From Candidatus Methanomethylophilaceae archaeon (lineage in GTDB: Archaea; Thermoplasmatota; Thermoplasmata; Methanomassiliicoccales; Methanomethylophilaceae), in contig JAFSYZ010000154.1 of the NCBI GenBank assembly GCA_017455785.1, positions 1 to 20,250 of the forward strand: a stretch of DNA of 20,250 bases, in the 5' to 3' direction. Below, piece after piece: positions 8,380 through 15,637 of the stretch. Made by a program: the position numbers and the translations under genes. The stretch's first letter is position 1, and each line of letters starts with the position of its first letter. The notes under the pieces were generated by a model that saw only the letters and a program-made list of their open reading frames with translations, had not been told where the DNA came from and made no database searches.

Positions 8380-9009
8380 TCAGTCGACTTCGCCGTTATA
8401 ATACAACATGGCGTTGCAGATCGTCGCTGCGATGTTGCTTCCGCCCTTCCTTCCGGCTGCAACGATGTAGGGTACACCTGATTTCATGATTATCTCCTTG
8501 GATTCGACGACGTTGACGAATCCTACGGGGACACCTATGATGAGGTCAGGTTTTGCCTTACCAGCTTTGATGAGCTCATCCAGTTCTATGAGTGCTGTCG
8601 GCGCGTTACCGATGGCGAATATCGTCTTACCAGGGAGTTTCGCACCCTTTTCCATCGCTACGGTGGCACGGGTACATCCTCTCTCCTTGGCCTCCATAAT
8701 GACATCCTCGTCGCTGATGAAGCAGAATGCTTTTCCGCCGTACGCCTCCAACCTGTTCTTGTTGATACCTGAGAATGCCATCTTCGTATCGGTGACGATG
8801 TTGCAACCGCCCCTGAGGAGCTTGACCCCGATCTTCTCCGCATCAGGGGAGAATCTGAGGTTATCGGCATAATCGAAATCGGCCGATGTGTGGATGCATC
8901 TTTTGACGATGGAGAACTGAGGTTCGGGCCAGGTCCTTCCGTTGAGCTCCGATGTTATGATCTCCATGCTCTTCTTCTCGATAGCATGGGGTTCGAAGAT
9001 CTCGACCAT
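8380..9009 (-). CDS. cbiC: Precorrin-8X / cobalt-precorrin-8 methylmutase
   Basis: CbiC/CobH moves the C11 methyl group to C12, forming (hydrogeno/cobyrinate) corrin, a late ring step of cobalamin synthesis in the cytoplasm. The 209-residue product matches the usual family length. The catalytic histidine is H40 in KRCIHTSADFDYADN; FAIGNAPTAL (131-140), GVPVGFVN (159-166) and GRKGGSNIAA (186-195) are family-typical. The start chosen is ATG 9009 (MVEIFEPHAI); the frame is open another 30 codons upstream but those overlap cbiF and do not resemble the family. A GGTGG Shine-Dalgarno-like site precedes it inside the cbiF end. One base separates it from the cbiF stop, so the two are translationally coupled. 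Confidence 0.95.
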   Translation of the reverse strand: MVEIFEPHAIEKKSMEIITSELNGRTWPEPQFSIVKRCIHTSADFDYADNLRFSPDAEKIGVKLLRGGCNIVTDTKMAFSGINKNRLEAYGGKAFCFISDEDVIMEAKERGCTRATVAMEKGAKLPGKTIFAIGNAPTALIELDELIKAGKAKPDLIIGVPVGFVNVVESKEIIMKSGVPYIVAAGRKGGSNIAATICNAMLYYNGEVD

Positions 9010-9010
9010 A

Positions 9011-9766
9011 TCAGTCCACCGCCTTGCGGAACTCTGTCGAGAAGTGTTTGTCGTAGAGCTTCGAAAGACTGTATTTGTCACCGAGGAATCCTCCGACAAC
9101 GGTCATCGCCGTCTTGGAGATGTTGGCCTCCTTCACCTTCTGGGGCATGTCACTCAGTGTTCCGATGACGATCTTCTGTTCAGGCCATGATGCCTTGTAG
9201 ACGACCGCTATGGGGGTGTCCGGTTCATAACCGCCCTCGATCAGGGTCTTGCACAGTTCATCCATGAATCCTACACTCAGGAAGATGCACATCGATGCAT
9301 GGTGGCTCGCCAGGTCCTTGAGCTTCTCCCTTGGAGGCATGGGTGTGCGACCTTCCATACGTGTGATTATGACCGTCTGACTTACATCTGGCAGAGTGTA
9401 CTCCTTCTTCAGGGCCGCTGCCGTTGCGACGAATGAACTGACTCCGGGGACGACCTCGTACTCGATGCCTTCCTTTTCCAGGATATCCATCTGTTCGCGT
9501 ATCGCTCCGTAGATGGAAGGGTCTCCTGTGTGTACGCGTACGACCTTCAGTCCTGCCTTCTCAGCTTCGATCTCCACCTTGGTTACCTCATCGAGGTCCA
9601 TGTACGCACTGTCGTAGATCTTCGCCGATTCCTTGTGTCCGTCCAATACCTTAGGGTTCACGAGCGATCCCGCGAAGATGATAACATCCGCTTCGTCAAT
9701 CAGTCTGCGCCCTTTGAGGGTGATCAATTCCGGGTCTCCCGGTCCGGCTCCTATGAAGTATATCAT
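9011..9766 (-). CDS. cbiF: Precorrin-4 / cobalt-precorrin-4 C11-methyltransferase
   Basis: CbiF/CobM uses S-adenosylmethionine to methylate C11 of (cobalt-)precorrin-4. The 251-residue length is normal. Family marks are FIGAGPGDPELITLKG (residues 4-19), IIFAGSLVNP (29-38), the SAM-site stretch HTGDPSIYGAIREQ (about 99-112), and VVPGVSSF. In archaea the pathway is generally the oxygen-independent one, so the Cbi name is preferred over CobM. The gene heads a two-gene unit with cbiC. Upstream lie a TATA-like element and a 13-base palindrome near the predicted transcription start, which could be an operator. Other cobalamin ring genes are not in this window apart from cobN. Confidence 0.95.
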   Translation of the reverse strand: MIYFIGAGPGDPELITLKGRRLIDEADVIIFAGSLVNPKVLDGHKESAKIYDSAYMDLDEVTKVEIEAEKAGLKVVRVHTGDPSIYGAIREQMDILEKEGIEYEVVPGVSSFVATAAALKKEYTLPDVSQTVIITRMEGRTPMPPREKLKDLASHHASMCIFLSVGFMDELCKTLIEGGYEPDTPIAVVYKASWPEQKIVIGTLSDMPQKVKEANISKTAMTVVGGFLGDKYSLSKLYDKHFSTEFRKAVD

Positions 9767-9781
9767 AACTACCTATATCCT

Positions 9782-9794
9782 GAGGTTTAACCTC
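9782..9794. promoter_or_regulatory. Palindrome in the cbiF leader
   Basis: GAGGTTTAACCTC is a perfect inverted repeat (six-base arms around one T). It falls about 16 bases before the cbiF start and about 30 bases after the TATA-like element, hence at or just after the predicted transcription start. A repressor operator is the simplest reading; a short RNA hairpin is the alternative. Confidence 0.5.
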
Positions 9795-9814
9795 GGATGT
9801 GCATAATAGTCGCA

Positions 9815-9823
9815 CTATAAAAA
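9815..9823 (-). promoter_or_regulatory. Putative cbiF-cbiC TATA element
   Basis: Minus-strand TTTTTATAG lies about 53 bases before the cbiF ATG, predicting a leader of roughly 27 bases. No other AT-rich element fits better in the 81-base gap. Confidence 0.5.
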
Positions 9824-9847
9824 CGGGATTTATCATCCAATCGGGAT

Positions 9848-10555
9848 TCACGAATCTATCCTTTCGGTGATCGATCTCAATTCTTCAGGTGTCGCTTTCC
9901 TGTAGGAATCAATAGGGAGGTCTCCTAATTCTATGTCCAGGATACGGACGCGTTTCAGTTTCGTGACGCGGCATCCGCATTTCTCGCACATCCTTCTGAT
10001 CTGACGGTTAAGACCCTGTGTGATGATCATTCTCATCTTCCTGCGGGAGATCTTCTCCACAAAGCATGGTTTGGCGGTCTCATCTTCGCTCAGCACCATG
10101 CCCGCGGACAGTTTCCTAACGAGTTCATCGTCAACGACCCTGTCCACTTCCACGATGTACTCCTTCTCATGTCCGTATCTCGACCTCATGATACCGTTCA
10201 CAAGGTCGCCGCGGTTGGTAAGCAGGATAAGACCTTCGGAATACTTGTCGAGTCTACCGATGGTGAATATCCTCTCGGGGTAGTTCAGATGCTTGATGAT
10301 GTTAGTCTCGTCATCCTCATCTGCGGTGCAGGTAATGCCCGGAGGTTTGTTGTATACGAGAAGAATGGTACGTTCGTTGCGTTTGATCTTCTTGCCATTC
10401 ACAGTGATGATGTTCTTGGAAGTGACCTTCTCGCCCATCTCCGCAGTTCTTCCGTCGACTGTGACCTTGCCTGCCTCGATAAGTCTGTCCGCCTCACGCC
10501 TGCTGCAGACACCGGAGTCGGCGATGTATTTGTTCAAACGCACGGAGTCTTCCAT
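9848..10555 (-). CDS. rluF: RluF-like 23S rRNA pseudouridine synthase (S4 domain)
   Basis: A 235-residue bacterial-type RsuA/RluB/RluE/RluF-family enzyme that would isomerise a uridine in rRNA. An N-terminal S4 RNA-binding domain (RLNKYIADSGVCSRREADRLI, residues 6-26, given here only as RLNKYIADSG...) is followed by the catalytic domain with GRLD at 100-103, so D103 is the nucleophile. GDLVNGIM, HEKEYIV and QGLNRQIRRMCE resemble E. coli RluF (U2604) more than RsuA or RluB, as far as memory allows. This family is mainly bacterial, so an archaeal copy suggests lateral gain. The true target base in archaeal rRNA is unknown. Predicted leader is short with no clear Shine-Dalgarno. It follows the MMPL gene across a strong terminator and so is likely a separate transcript. 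Confidence 0.9.
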   Translation of the reverse strand: MEDSVRLNKYIADSGVCSRREADRLIEAGKVTVDGRTAEMGEKVTSKNIITVNGKKIKRNERTILLVYNKPPGITCTADEDDETNIIKHLNYPERIFTIGRLDKYSEGLILLTNRGDLVNGIMRSRYGHEKEYIVEVDRVVDDELVRKLSAGMVLSEDETAKPCFVEKISRRKMRMIITQGLNRQIRRMCEKCGCRVTKLKRVRILDIELGDLPIDSYRKATPEELRSITERIDS

Positions 10556-10585
10556 GATACTGTGATTAATGTCGAGGATTTTAAT

Positions 10586-10593
10586 GTTTATAA
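10586..10593 (-). promoter_or_regulatory. Putative rluF TATA element
   Basis: Minus-strand TTATAAAC is centred about 35 bases before the ATG at 10555 and directly abuts the T-run of the upstream terminator. A leader near 8-10 bases is predicted. Confidence 0.5.
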
Positions 10594-10623
10594 GAAAAAA
10601 AGATGGACGGCCCGAGGGCCGTC
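10594..10623 (-). terminator. Hairpin-plus-T terminator after the MMPL gene
   Basis: GACGGCCC-TC-GGGCCGTC (10606-10623) is a perfect eight-pair GC-rich stem, followed on the minus strand by CATC and a run of about eight T. It begins five bases after the MMPL stop and looks like a textbook bacterial intrinsic terminator; archaeal polymerase would at least respond to the T-run. Confidence 0.8.
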
Positions 10624-10627
10624 GTTT

Positions 10628-13252
10628 TCAGATCTTGGGTTTCATGAACTTGGGACACTTCCAGTTCCAGTCGCCGAGTACGTGCATGACAGCGGGAACG
10701 ATGTATGTACGCACTATGAGTGCATCCACCAGGATGGCGAAGCACAGTGCGAAACCGAATTCCTGGATCATCTCCATTCCGGAGAGCATGAGTGTACCGA
10801 ACGCACCTCCCATGATCAATCCGCAGATTGTGATGACCGAACCGGTGTGCATGACCGCATGGTGGATGGCCTCATCGTTGCTCTCTCCCTTGATGACGTT
10901 CTCCTTGATCCTTGTGGTCAGCAGGATATCGTAATCCATACCCAATCCGAGACATATGACAAGGAGGATCAGAGGCACCAGCCATGATACCTCACCACCC
11001 AGGATGTTTACGAACACGATGTGTGTCATGGCGATGGTCCAGCTGATACTCATCAGGATCGTGATAACGGATCTGAACGGTATGGTGTACGATTTCATCA
11101 CGAAGAACAGCATTATGATGATCAGGACGATGACGAGAAGCTCGATCATCTTGAACTCACCGCTGATCTTCTCCGACACATCGTACATGACCACAGCCGT
11201 ACCTGTGACCCATTTGACCTCGACGTGGTTGGCCGGGTCGCTGACATAATCGTTGATCACGTTCTTCAGTCCGGCGATTGTATTCATCGACTTGGGTGAC
11301 ATGGCGGAATCCTGTGTGGCCATCGTGATCTTTATGTACTGTGCTGCGCAGGCGTCTTCAGACAGAGTCACCTGTACGAATGGAATCATCTCCTCCACGG
11401 CTTTCCTGGCGATTTCTGCCTCGAGCTTGACAGTTTCCGGAATCGATGAAGATGGGGTGACGGTCTCAGAGACGAAGTCTCCGCCCAAAGTCGCTGTGTT
11501 GCAGTTCATGGTGCAGTTAATGAGCGGATACATCATGGCGATGGTGTCGTAGTCCGAGATAAGTTGTGAAACCTGTGTGAATGTCGAGTTGAGGGCGATC
11601 GCGTATGTGGTCTTACCTTCGGATTGCAGATCCTGACAGATCAGAGCGACCAGTGTCTCAGTGTCGACTCCTGGGTGCTTTATCTTGGCCTCCTCATATG
11701 TGGTCTCCCAATCGAAATAAGAGATAACGGATGCCACATTGTCATCGATGTTCTCTATGTCATCCGTTAGTTTATCCAATCCTTGGAACAACTTTTCATC
11801 ACTGTTGTTCCAGAAGAGGACCTTCATGACGATCGGATCTGTGAACGGTATCTTGAGCGTCAGTGTGTAGACGTATGCCAACGGTACATCGTACTCGATC
11901 ACGGCGTAGTCGGGCATCAGCACACCTTCGTTGGCATATTCTCCCATTAGGTCCATTCCGGTTCCCGAGTCGCCGGTCTGCATGGCACCGATCATATCGT
12001 AGGATGTCTCGTTGTTGAGTGTCACGTATGCCGCCGGTACGGTGATGAGTATGGCGGCTATGATAATCGGCACAGCGAACCTCTTCGATGCCTTTGCAGA
12101 TGCCTCGAAGTACCTCGTTCCGAGATTGCCGAACCATCCGTACCATCCCTTGGTGGATTTTCCACCTTCTTTGAACGTGTCCATCCTGGAGGGCCAGAAA
12201 ATCCTGTCCCCGACGATGTTCAGTATGGACGGAATCAATGTCAGTGCTGCGAACAAAGCGACTATGATTCCTACTGCCAGACAGATTCCCATGGTGGATA
12301 CCAGTGAGTAAGAACAGATGGACATCGCACCGAATCCGATGATGACGGAGCATGCGGATGTCGCAATGGATTCCCCAGCCCATATGATGGATTCTCTCAA
12401 TGCCTCATCGTGTGATTTGCCTGAACGTAACTCCTCCCTGTAGCGTGATATGATGAAGATACAATAATCGCACCCGGCACCCATCATGGACACCAGGAGC
12501 ATCATCTCTGTGACGAAGAATATGTTCAGTATCTGTCCGATTCCGAATATCAATGCCAATACGACCACGAAAGCGAATCCGATGGTTATCGGAGGTGTGG
12601 CCGATGTTATGAACGATCTGAAGAAGAGACCGACGAGGACAAGGATAAGGAATATCGTGAACGGATCGATCCTCTCGAGATCGCTCATCGCTCCCGTCGA
12701 CATGTCATAGGACAGTGCCGGGGATCCGGTGAGGTACATGGACAGCATCCTCTGCTCTCCTTTCTCATCCAGGTACTTGCTGTAGGTCTCGTTGATAAAG
12801 GACCTGAGCACCGGGGTGTCATCCATTACGCTCTGAGCACTGGATGAGATATACACAATCCCCATCAGGGTGATCGATGTGCCGCTCCCGCTGTACTCGG
12901 TTGGGACGGCTATAACACTTGAAACCTTCTCTTTCCACGTCTCGTCCGTCGTTATAGCGTCGTTAAGATAAGTGGCGAAATCCAATGATTGGAGGTAGCC
13001 ATCATTATTGTCGAACTTCACGACCAATATCGGCATGCTGGAAGCATCCGCATCCATGGATGGGAAATATGTCCCGATGGTAACCAGTCCCTGTATGGAT
13101 TCGGACTGGTCGCTGGCCATGTCATTCAGGTCATATCTCATGACCTCTCCTGATTTCAATGCGAACGGTACCGCAACGATCAGGATGATTATCCACGCTA
13201 CAACGATAGCCTTCGAGTGCTTCATTATGAAATCTGCAATCTTCTCGAACAT
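10628..13252 (-). CDS. MMPL/RND-superfamily membrane transporter
   Basis: A protein of about 874 residues with duplicated RND topology: one membrane helix near the N-terminus (about 19-35 from the GTG start), a large extracytoplasmic loop, five helices, then the pattern repeats, giving about 12 helices. The two halves carry matching MMPL motifs, GAGCDY (261-266 counted from GTG 13261) and GLGMDY (772-777), each followed by an arginine/lysine-rich loop (SRYREELRSG and TTRIKENVIKG) and DEA. The aspartates are the expected proton-relay positions. The family exports lipids, drugs or other hydrophobic compounds; the substrate here is unknown. ATG 13252 was chosen over GTG 13261 because GAGTGA precedes it, but the difference is three residues. 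No membrane-fusion or outer-membrane partners are nearby, as expected in an archaeon. SecDF was considered and is less likely. Confidence 0.9.
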   Translation of the reverse strand: MFEKIADFIMKHSKAIVVAWIIILIVAVPFALKSGEVMRYDLNDMASDQSESIQGLVTIGTYFPSMDADASSMPILVVKFDNNDGYLQSLDFATYLNDAITTDETWKEKVSSVIAVPTEYSGSGTSITLMGIVYISSSAQSVMDDTPVLRSFINETYSKYLDEKGEQRMLSMYLTGSPALSYDMSTGAMSDLERIDPFTIFLILVLVGLFFRSFITSATPPITIGFAFVVVLALIFGIGQILNIFFVTEMMLLVSMMGAGCDYCIFIISRYREELRSGKSHDEALRESIIWAGESIATSACSVIIGFGAMSICSYSLVSTMGICLAVGIIVALFAALTLIPSILNIVGDRIFWPSRMDTFKEGGKSTKGWYGWFGNLGTRYFEASAKASKRFAVPIIIAAILITVPAAYVTLNNETSYDMIGAMQTGDSGTGMDLMGEYANEGVLMPDYAVIEYDVPLAYVYTLTLKIPFTDPIVMKVLFWNNSDEKLFQGLDKLTDDIENIDDNVASVISYFDWETTYEEAKIKHPGVDTETLVALICQDLQSEGKTTYAIALNSTFTQVSQLISDYDTIAMMYPLINCTMNCNTATLGGDFVSETVTPSSSIPETVKLEAEIARKAVEEMIPFVQVTLSEDACAAQYIKITMATQDSAMSPKSMNTIAGLKNVINDYVSDPANHVEVKWVTGTAVVMYDVSEKISGEFKMIELLVIVLIIIMLFFVMKSYTIPFRSVITILMSISWTIAMTHIVFVNILGGEVSWLVPLILLVICLGLGMDYDILLTTRIKENVIKGESNDEAIHHAVMHTGSVITICGLIMGGAFGTLMLSGMEMIQEFGFALCFAILVDALIVRTYIVPAVMHVLGDWNWKCPKFMKPKI

Positions 13253-13381
13253 ATCGTTCACTCTGTTCCCGCCTAATACGGTTTCAGTATTAAGTAGTTC
13301 AGATTCGGGTTAGATGTACGCCCGTATGCTCGTGGGCACATTCAATATATAATGACGCTATACAGGGGGCAGGTATTGAAG
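13253..13381. promoter_or_regulatory. Divergent control region, MMPL gene and icd
   Basis: This gap separates divergent genes that appear to have separate promoters. For icd, AATATATA (13344-13351, plus strand) lies about 35 bases before its ATG. For the MMPL gene, minus-strand CTTAATAC (13287-13294) is a weaker candidate 30-39 bases before the possible starts. Between them is an imperfect GC-rich dyad, GCCCGTATGCTCGTGGGC, at about 13321-13338, of unknown meaning. Confidence 0.45.
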
Positions 13382-14608
13382 ATGGTAGACGAACAGGCTA
13401 TCAAAGCGGCCCAGGAGAAGTTCGGCGATCTCCTCAGGAGACAGCTGAACAGGGTCGAGGTCCTCAAGGGAGAGGGCGATTGGACCGATTATTCGAAGTT
13501 GGACAAGCTCATCATAGGTGTATGCGGAGGTGACGGTATCGGACCGTACATCTGCGCATCCGCACAGCGCGTCATGGAGTTCCTTCTGGCAGACAAGATC
13601 AAGGCAGGGAAGGTCGAGATCAGGCAGATCGACGGTCTGACCATCGAGAGGCGTGTGGAGGTCATGAAGGCCATCCCCGACGATACGTTGGCAGAGCTGA
13701 AACAGTGTCATGTCATCCTCAAGGGTCCGACAACGACACCGAAGAAGGGAGATCCATGGCCGAACATCGAGTCAGCAAATGTCGCGATGAGGAAGGAGCT
13801 CGATCTTTTTGCGAATGTCAGGCCGGTCTCAGTTCCCGAACTCGGTATCGACTGGGTTTTCTATAGGGAGAACACAGAGGGATCCTACGCATTGGGTTCC
13901 GACGGACTCAACATAACCGACGATCTGGCTATGGACTTCTGTGTCGCTACGACACAGGGTACCGAAAGGATCATCCGTGCGGGATTCGAGCACGCCAAGA
14001 AGACCGGTAAAAATTACGTTTCATTGGTCACAAAGGCCAACATCATCAAGACGACCGACGGTAAGTTCCTGTCCATCGCTGAGAAGGTCGCGAAGGATTA
14101 CCCAGAGGTCAGGTGGGACGATTGGTTCATCGACATCACCACCGCGAAGCTCATAGACCCGGCAAGGAGGAGCGACTTCAAGGTCTTTGTTCTTCCCAAC
14201 CTGTACGGTGACATCATCACAGATGAGGCTGCACAGATCCAGGGTGGAGTAGGTACCGCAGGTTCAGCCAACCTCGGTAAGAGGTACGCCATGTTCGAGG
14301 CAATCCACGGTTCAGCACCCAGGATGGTCACTGAGGGAAGGGCTCAGTACGCCGACCCGTGCTCGATGATCAAGGCTGTCGCAATGATGATGGAGCACAT
14401 CGGTGAGATAGAGAAGGCCAAGAAGCTCAACATGGCCCTCGACATCTGTACACAGTTCGAGAAGAAGCTGGTCATGACCGGAAGGAACACAGGTGCCACA
14501 GGTAACGAGTTCGCCGATTACGTCATGGAGACTATGCAGAGGCCCGATCTGGAGAAGGTCTGGAAAGACTACGTGGACGCCTCCATCGCCGCAGCGAAGA
14601 AGAACTGA
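13382..14608 (+). CDS. icd: Isocitrate dehydrogenase (isocitrate/isopropylmalate family)
   Basis: A 408-residue beta-decarboxylating dehydrogenase converting isocitrate to 2-oxoglutarate. GDGIGP (50-55) begins the fold. The substrate motif is S131-A-N133-V-A-M-R137, the isocitrate pattern, rather than the leucine-rich one of isopropylmalate dehydrogenase; NVRP and FYRENTEGSYA supply the other arginine and tyrosine. NLYGDIITDEAA carries the metal-binding aspartates, and HGSAPRM begins the cofactor loop. NADP versus NAD was not settled. The start is ATG 13382: the ten extra codons from 13352 overlap the TATA element. In organisms without a full oxidative cycle it would supply 2-oxoglutarate for glutamate and amino-acid synthesis. 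Monocistronic, ending in a hairpin. Confidence 0.92.
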   Translation: MVDEQAIKAAQEKFGDLLRRQLNRVEVLKGEGDWTDYSKLDKLIIGVCGGDGIGPYICASAQRVMEFLLADKIKAGKVEIRQIDGLTIERRVEVMKAIPDDTLAELKQCHVILKGPTTTPKKGDPWPNIESANVAMRKELDLFANVRPVSVPELGIDWVFYRENTEGSYALGSDGLNITDDLAMDFCVATTQGTERIIRAGFEHAKKTGKNYVSLVTKANIIKTTDGKFLSIAEKVAKDYPEVRWDDWFIDITTAKLIDPARRSDFKVFVLPNLYGDIITDEAAQIQGGVGTAGSANLGKRYAMFEAIHGSAPRMVTEGRAQYADPCSMIKAVAMMMEHIGEIEKAKKLNMALDICTQFEKKLVMTGRNTGATGNEFADYVMETMQRPDLEKVWKDYVDASIAAAKKN

Positions 14609-14615
14609 GAAACCA

Positions 14616-14637
14616 GGGGGAGGAATCCCCCTTTCTT
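14616..14637 (+). terminator. Hairpin terminator after icd
   Basis: GGGGG-AGGAAT-CCCCC followed by TTTCTT begins eight bases after the icd stop and just before the end of the convergent DUF1848 gene. It could act on both transcripts, though the T-rich tail favours icd. Confidence 0.65.
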
Positions 14638-14642
14638 CGATT

Positions 14643-15584
14643 TCAGAATTGAGTTATATCGATCGTTCTCCTCTTGATCAGGAACGATCTCTGGTCACTT
14701 TCCGTCAATTCATCATCGTCTTCAAGGTTACCAAGCAGCATCGGTGATCTAGGATCGTGGAATCTCAGGTTATCATGTGCCTTTTTAGGTGATTGGTTCG
14801 CATAACAGTACTTACAACCGTTTAGACAGGTATCGTATGCTCCGATATCCCTGGATTCAAGGCAATGGCATCCCTTCCTCATCCCCCTGTGGGCGATATC
14901 ACGGAATTCGATACCGTTGGCTTTCCCCAGAACATCGGTCGTTACGCATGCGGACGAACCAATTCCGAATCTGGAATAATCGCCAGCGACTCCGCATGTT
15001 TGTATCTTCAGGTCGTTCTCCTCAGCGACCCTTCCAAGGATCTCTGCCAACCTGTCCTTATCCGAAGGCAGCATCGGCATGATCTCCGGCATATTGACAT
15101 CTAGTTTCCTGTACATCTCAACGAAGCTGAACACACATCTGTTAACGTAAGGTGAGATCTCCTTCGCCATCCTCGAGAATGTCCTCTCATGAACATCTAT
15201 GGTGTACCTGTCAGTCAGGAGTACTGGGTCATATCTCCAGTAAACCCTTTCCCTGCCTACTATAGAGGACAGTTCCTTCAGTGTCCTGATGCTCTCATCT
15301 ATCGACGGGACGCCCGGTTCAACATCCTTCCCGTATGCGGTTATGGTGTAATGGAAGAATGTGTTGAACCTGTCCGTGATCTCGTGCAGGTTCCTTAGTA
15401 TCGGGGCGTAGTTCTTGGAGCAGAACAGGACGCAGTCCACCATCTCGGGCGTCAGTTCATATCTAGACACCTTCTTCGGGAACATGGGGTTCCTGACCAG
15501 TACATAACCTTCCCTGAAACGGTTGAGCAACCATTCCGAGAAATACTGAACAGTATCCGTACGTCCGCCCGTGTTGATTATCAT
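14643..15584 (-). CDS. DUF1848 protein with C-terminal CxxxCxxC cluster
   Basis: A 313-residue protein recognised as DUF1848 from its opening (MIINTGGRTD, then EGYVLVRNP at 25-33) and YWRYDPVLLTD (115-125). Function of the family is not established. Near the C-terminus C253-LNG-C257-KY-C260 gives CxxxCxxC, the spacing used by radical-SAM enzymes to hold a 4Fe-4S cluster, followed by YAN; C239 and C241 lie just before. In classical radical-SAM proteins this motif is near the N-terminus, so its place here is unusual. The middle region has alternating strands and helices compatible with a barrel. It is divergent from the ABC-F gene and apparently shares its TATA element; the transcript would be almost leaderless. 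Calling it an enzyme is inference. Confidence 0.85.
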   Translation of the reverse strand: MIINTGGRTDTVQYFSEWLLNRFREGYVLVRNPMFPKKVSRYELTPEMVDCVLFCSKNYAPILRNLHEITDRFNTFFHYTITAYGKDVEPGVPSIDESIRTLKELSSIVGRERVYWRYDPVLLTDRYTIDVHERTFSRMAKEISPYVNRCVFSFVEMYRKLDVNMPEIMPMLPSDKDRLAEILGRVAEENDLKIQTCGVAGDYSRFGIGSSACVTTDVLGKANGIEFRDIAHRGMRKGCHCLESRDIGAYDTCLNGCKYCYANQSPKKAHDNLRFHDPRSPMLLGNLEDDDELTESDQRSFLIKRRTIDITQF

Positions 15585-15606
15585 CAGCAGGTCTAAGGGA
15601 ATCTGT

Positions 15607-15615
15607 CTTTATAAT
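15607..15615. promoter_or_regulatory. Single TATA element midway between divergent starts
   Basis: CTTTATAAT (plus strand; ATTATAAAG on minus) is the only AT-rich element in the 53-base gap. Its centre is about 26.5 bases from the ABC-F ATG (15638) and 27.5 from the DUF1848 ATG (15584), the archaeal TATA-to-start distance in both directions. Confidence 0.65.
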
Positions 15616-15637
15616 CGGTTATGCGTTGTCCTTAGGT

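Noticed and set aside
9767..9847. Cobalamin riboswitch before cbiF
   Set aside because: The 81-base gap is too short and I found no B12-box-like sequence; such riboswitches are also not expected in archaea.
10169..10987. A 272-codon plus-strand ORF
   Set aside because: It runs antisense through rluF, the terminator and the MMPL gene end, all of which have strong evidence.
11799..12383. A 194-codon minus-strand ORF rich in His and Arg
   Set aside because: It is another frame of the MMPL gene, with composition typical of an out-of-frame reading.
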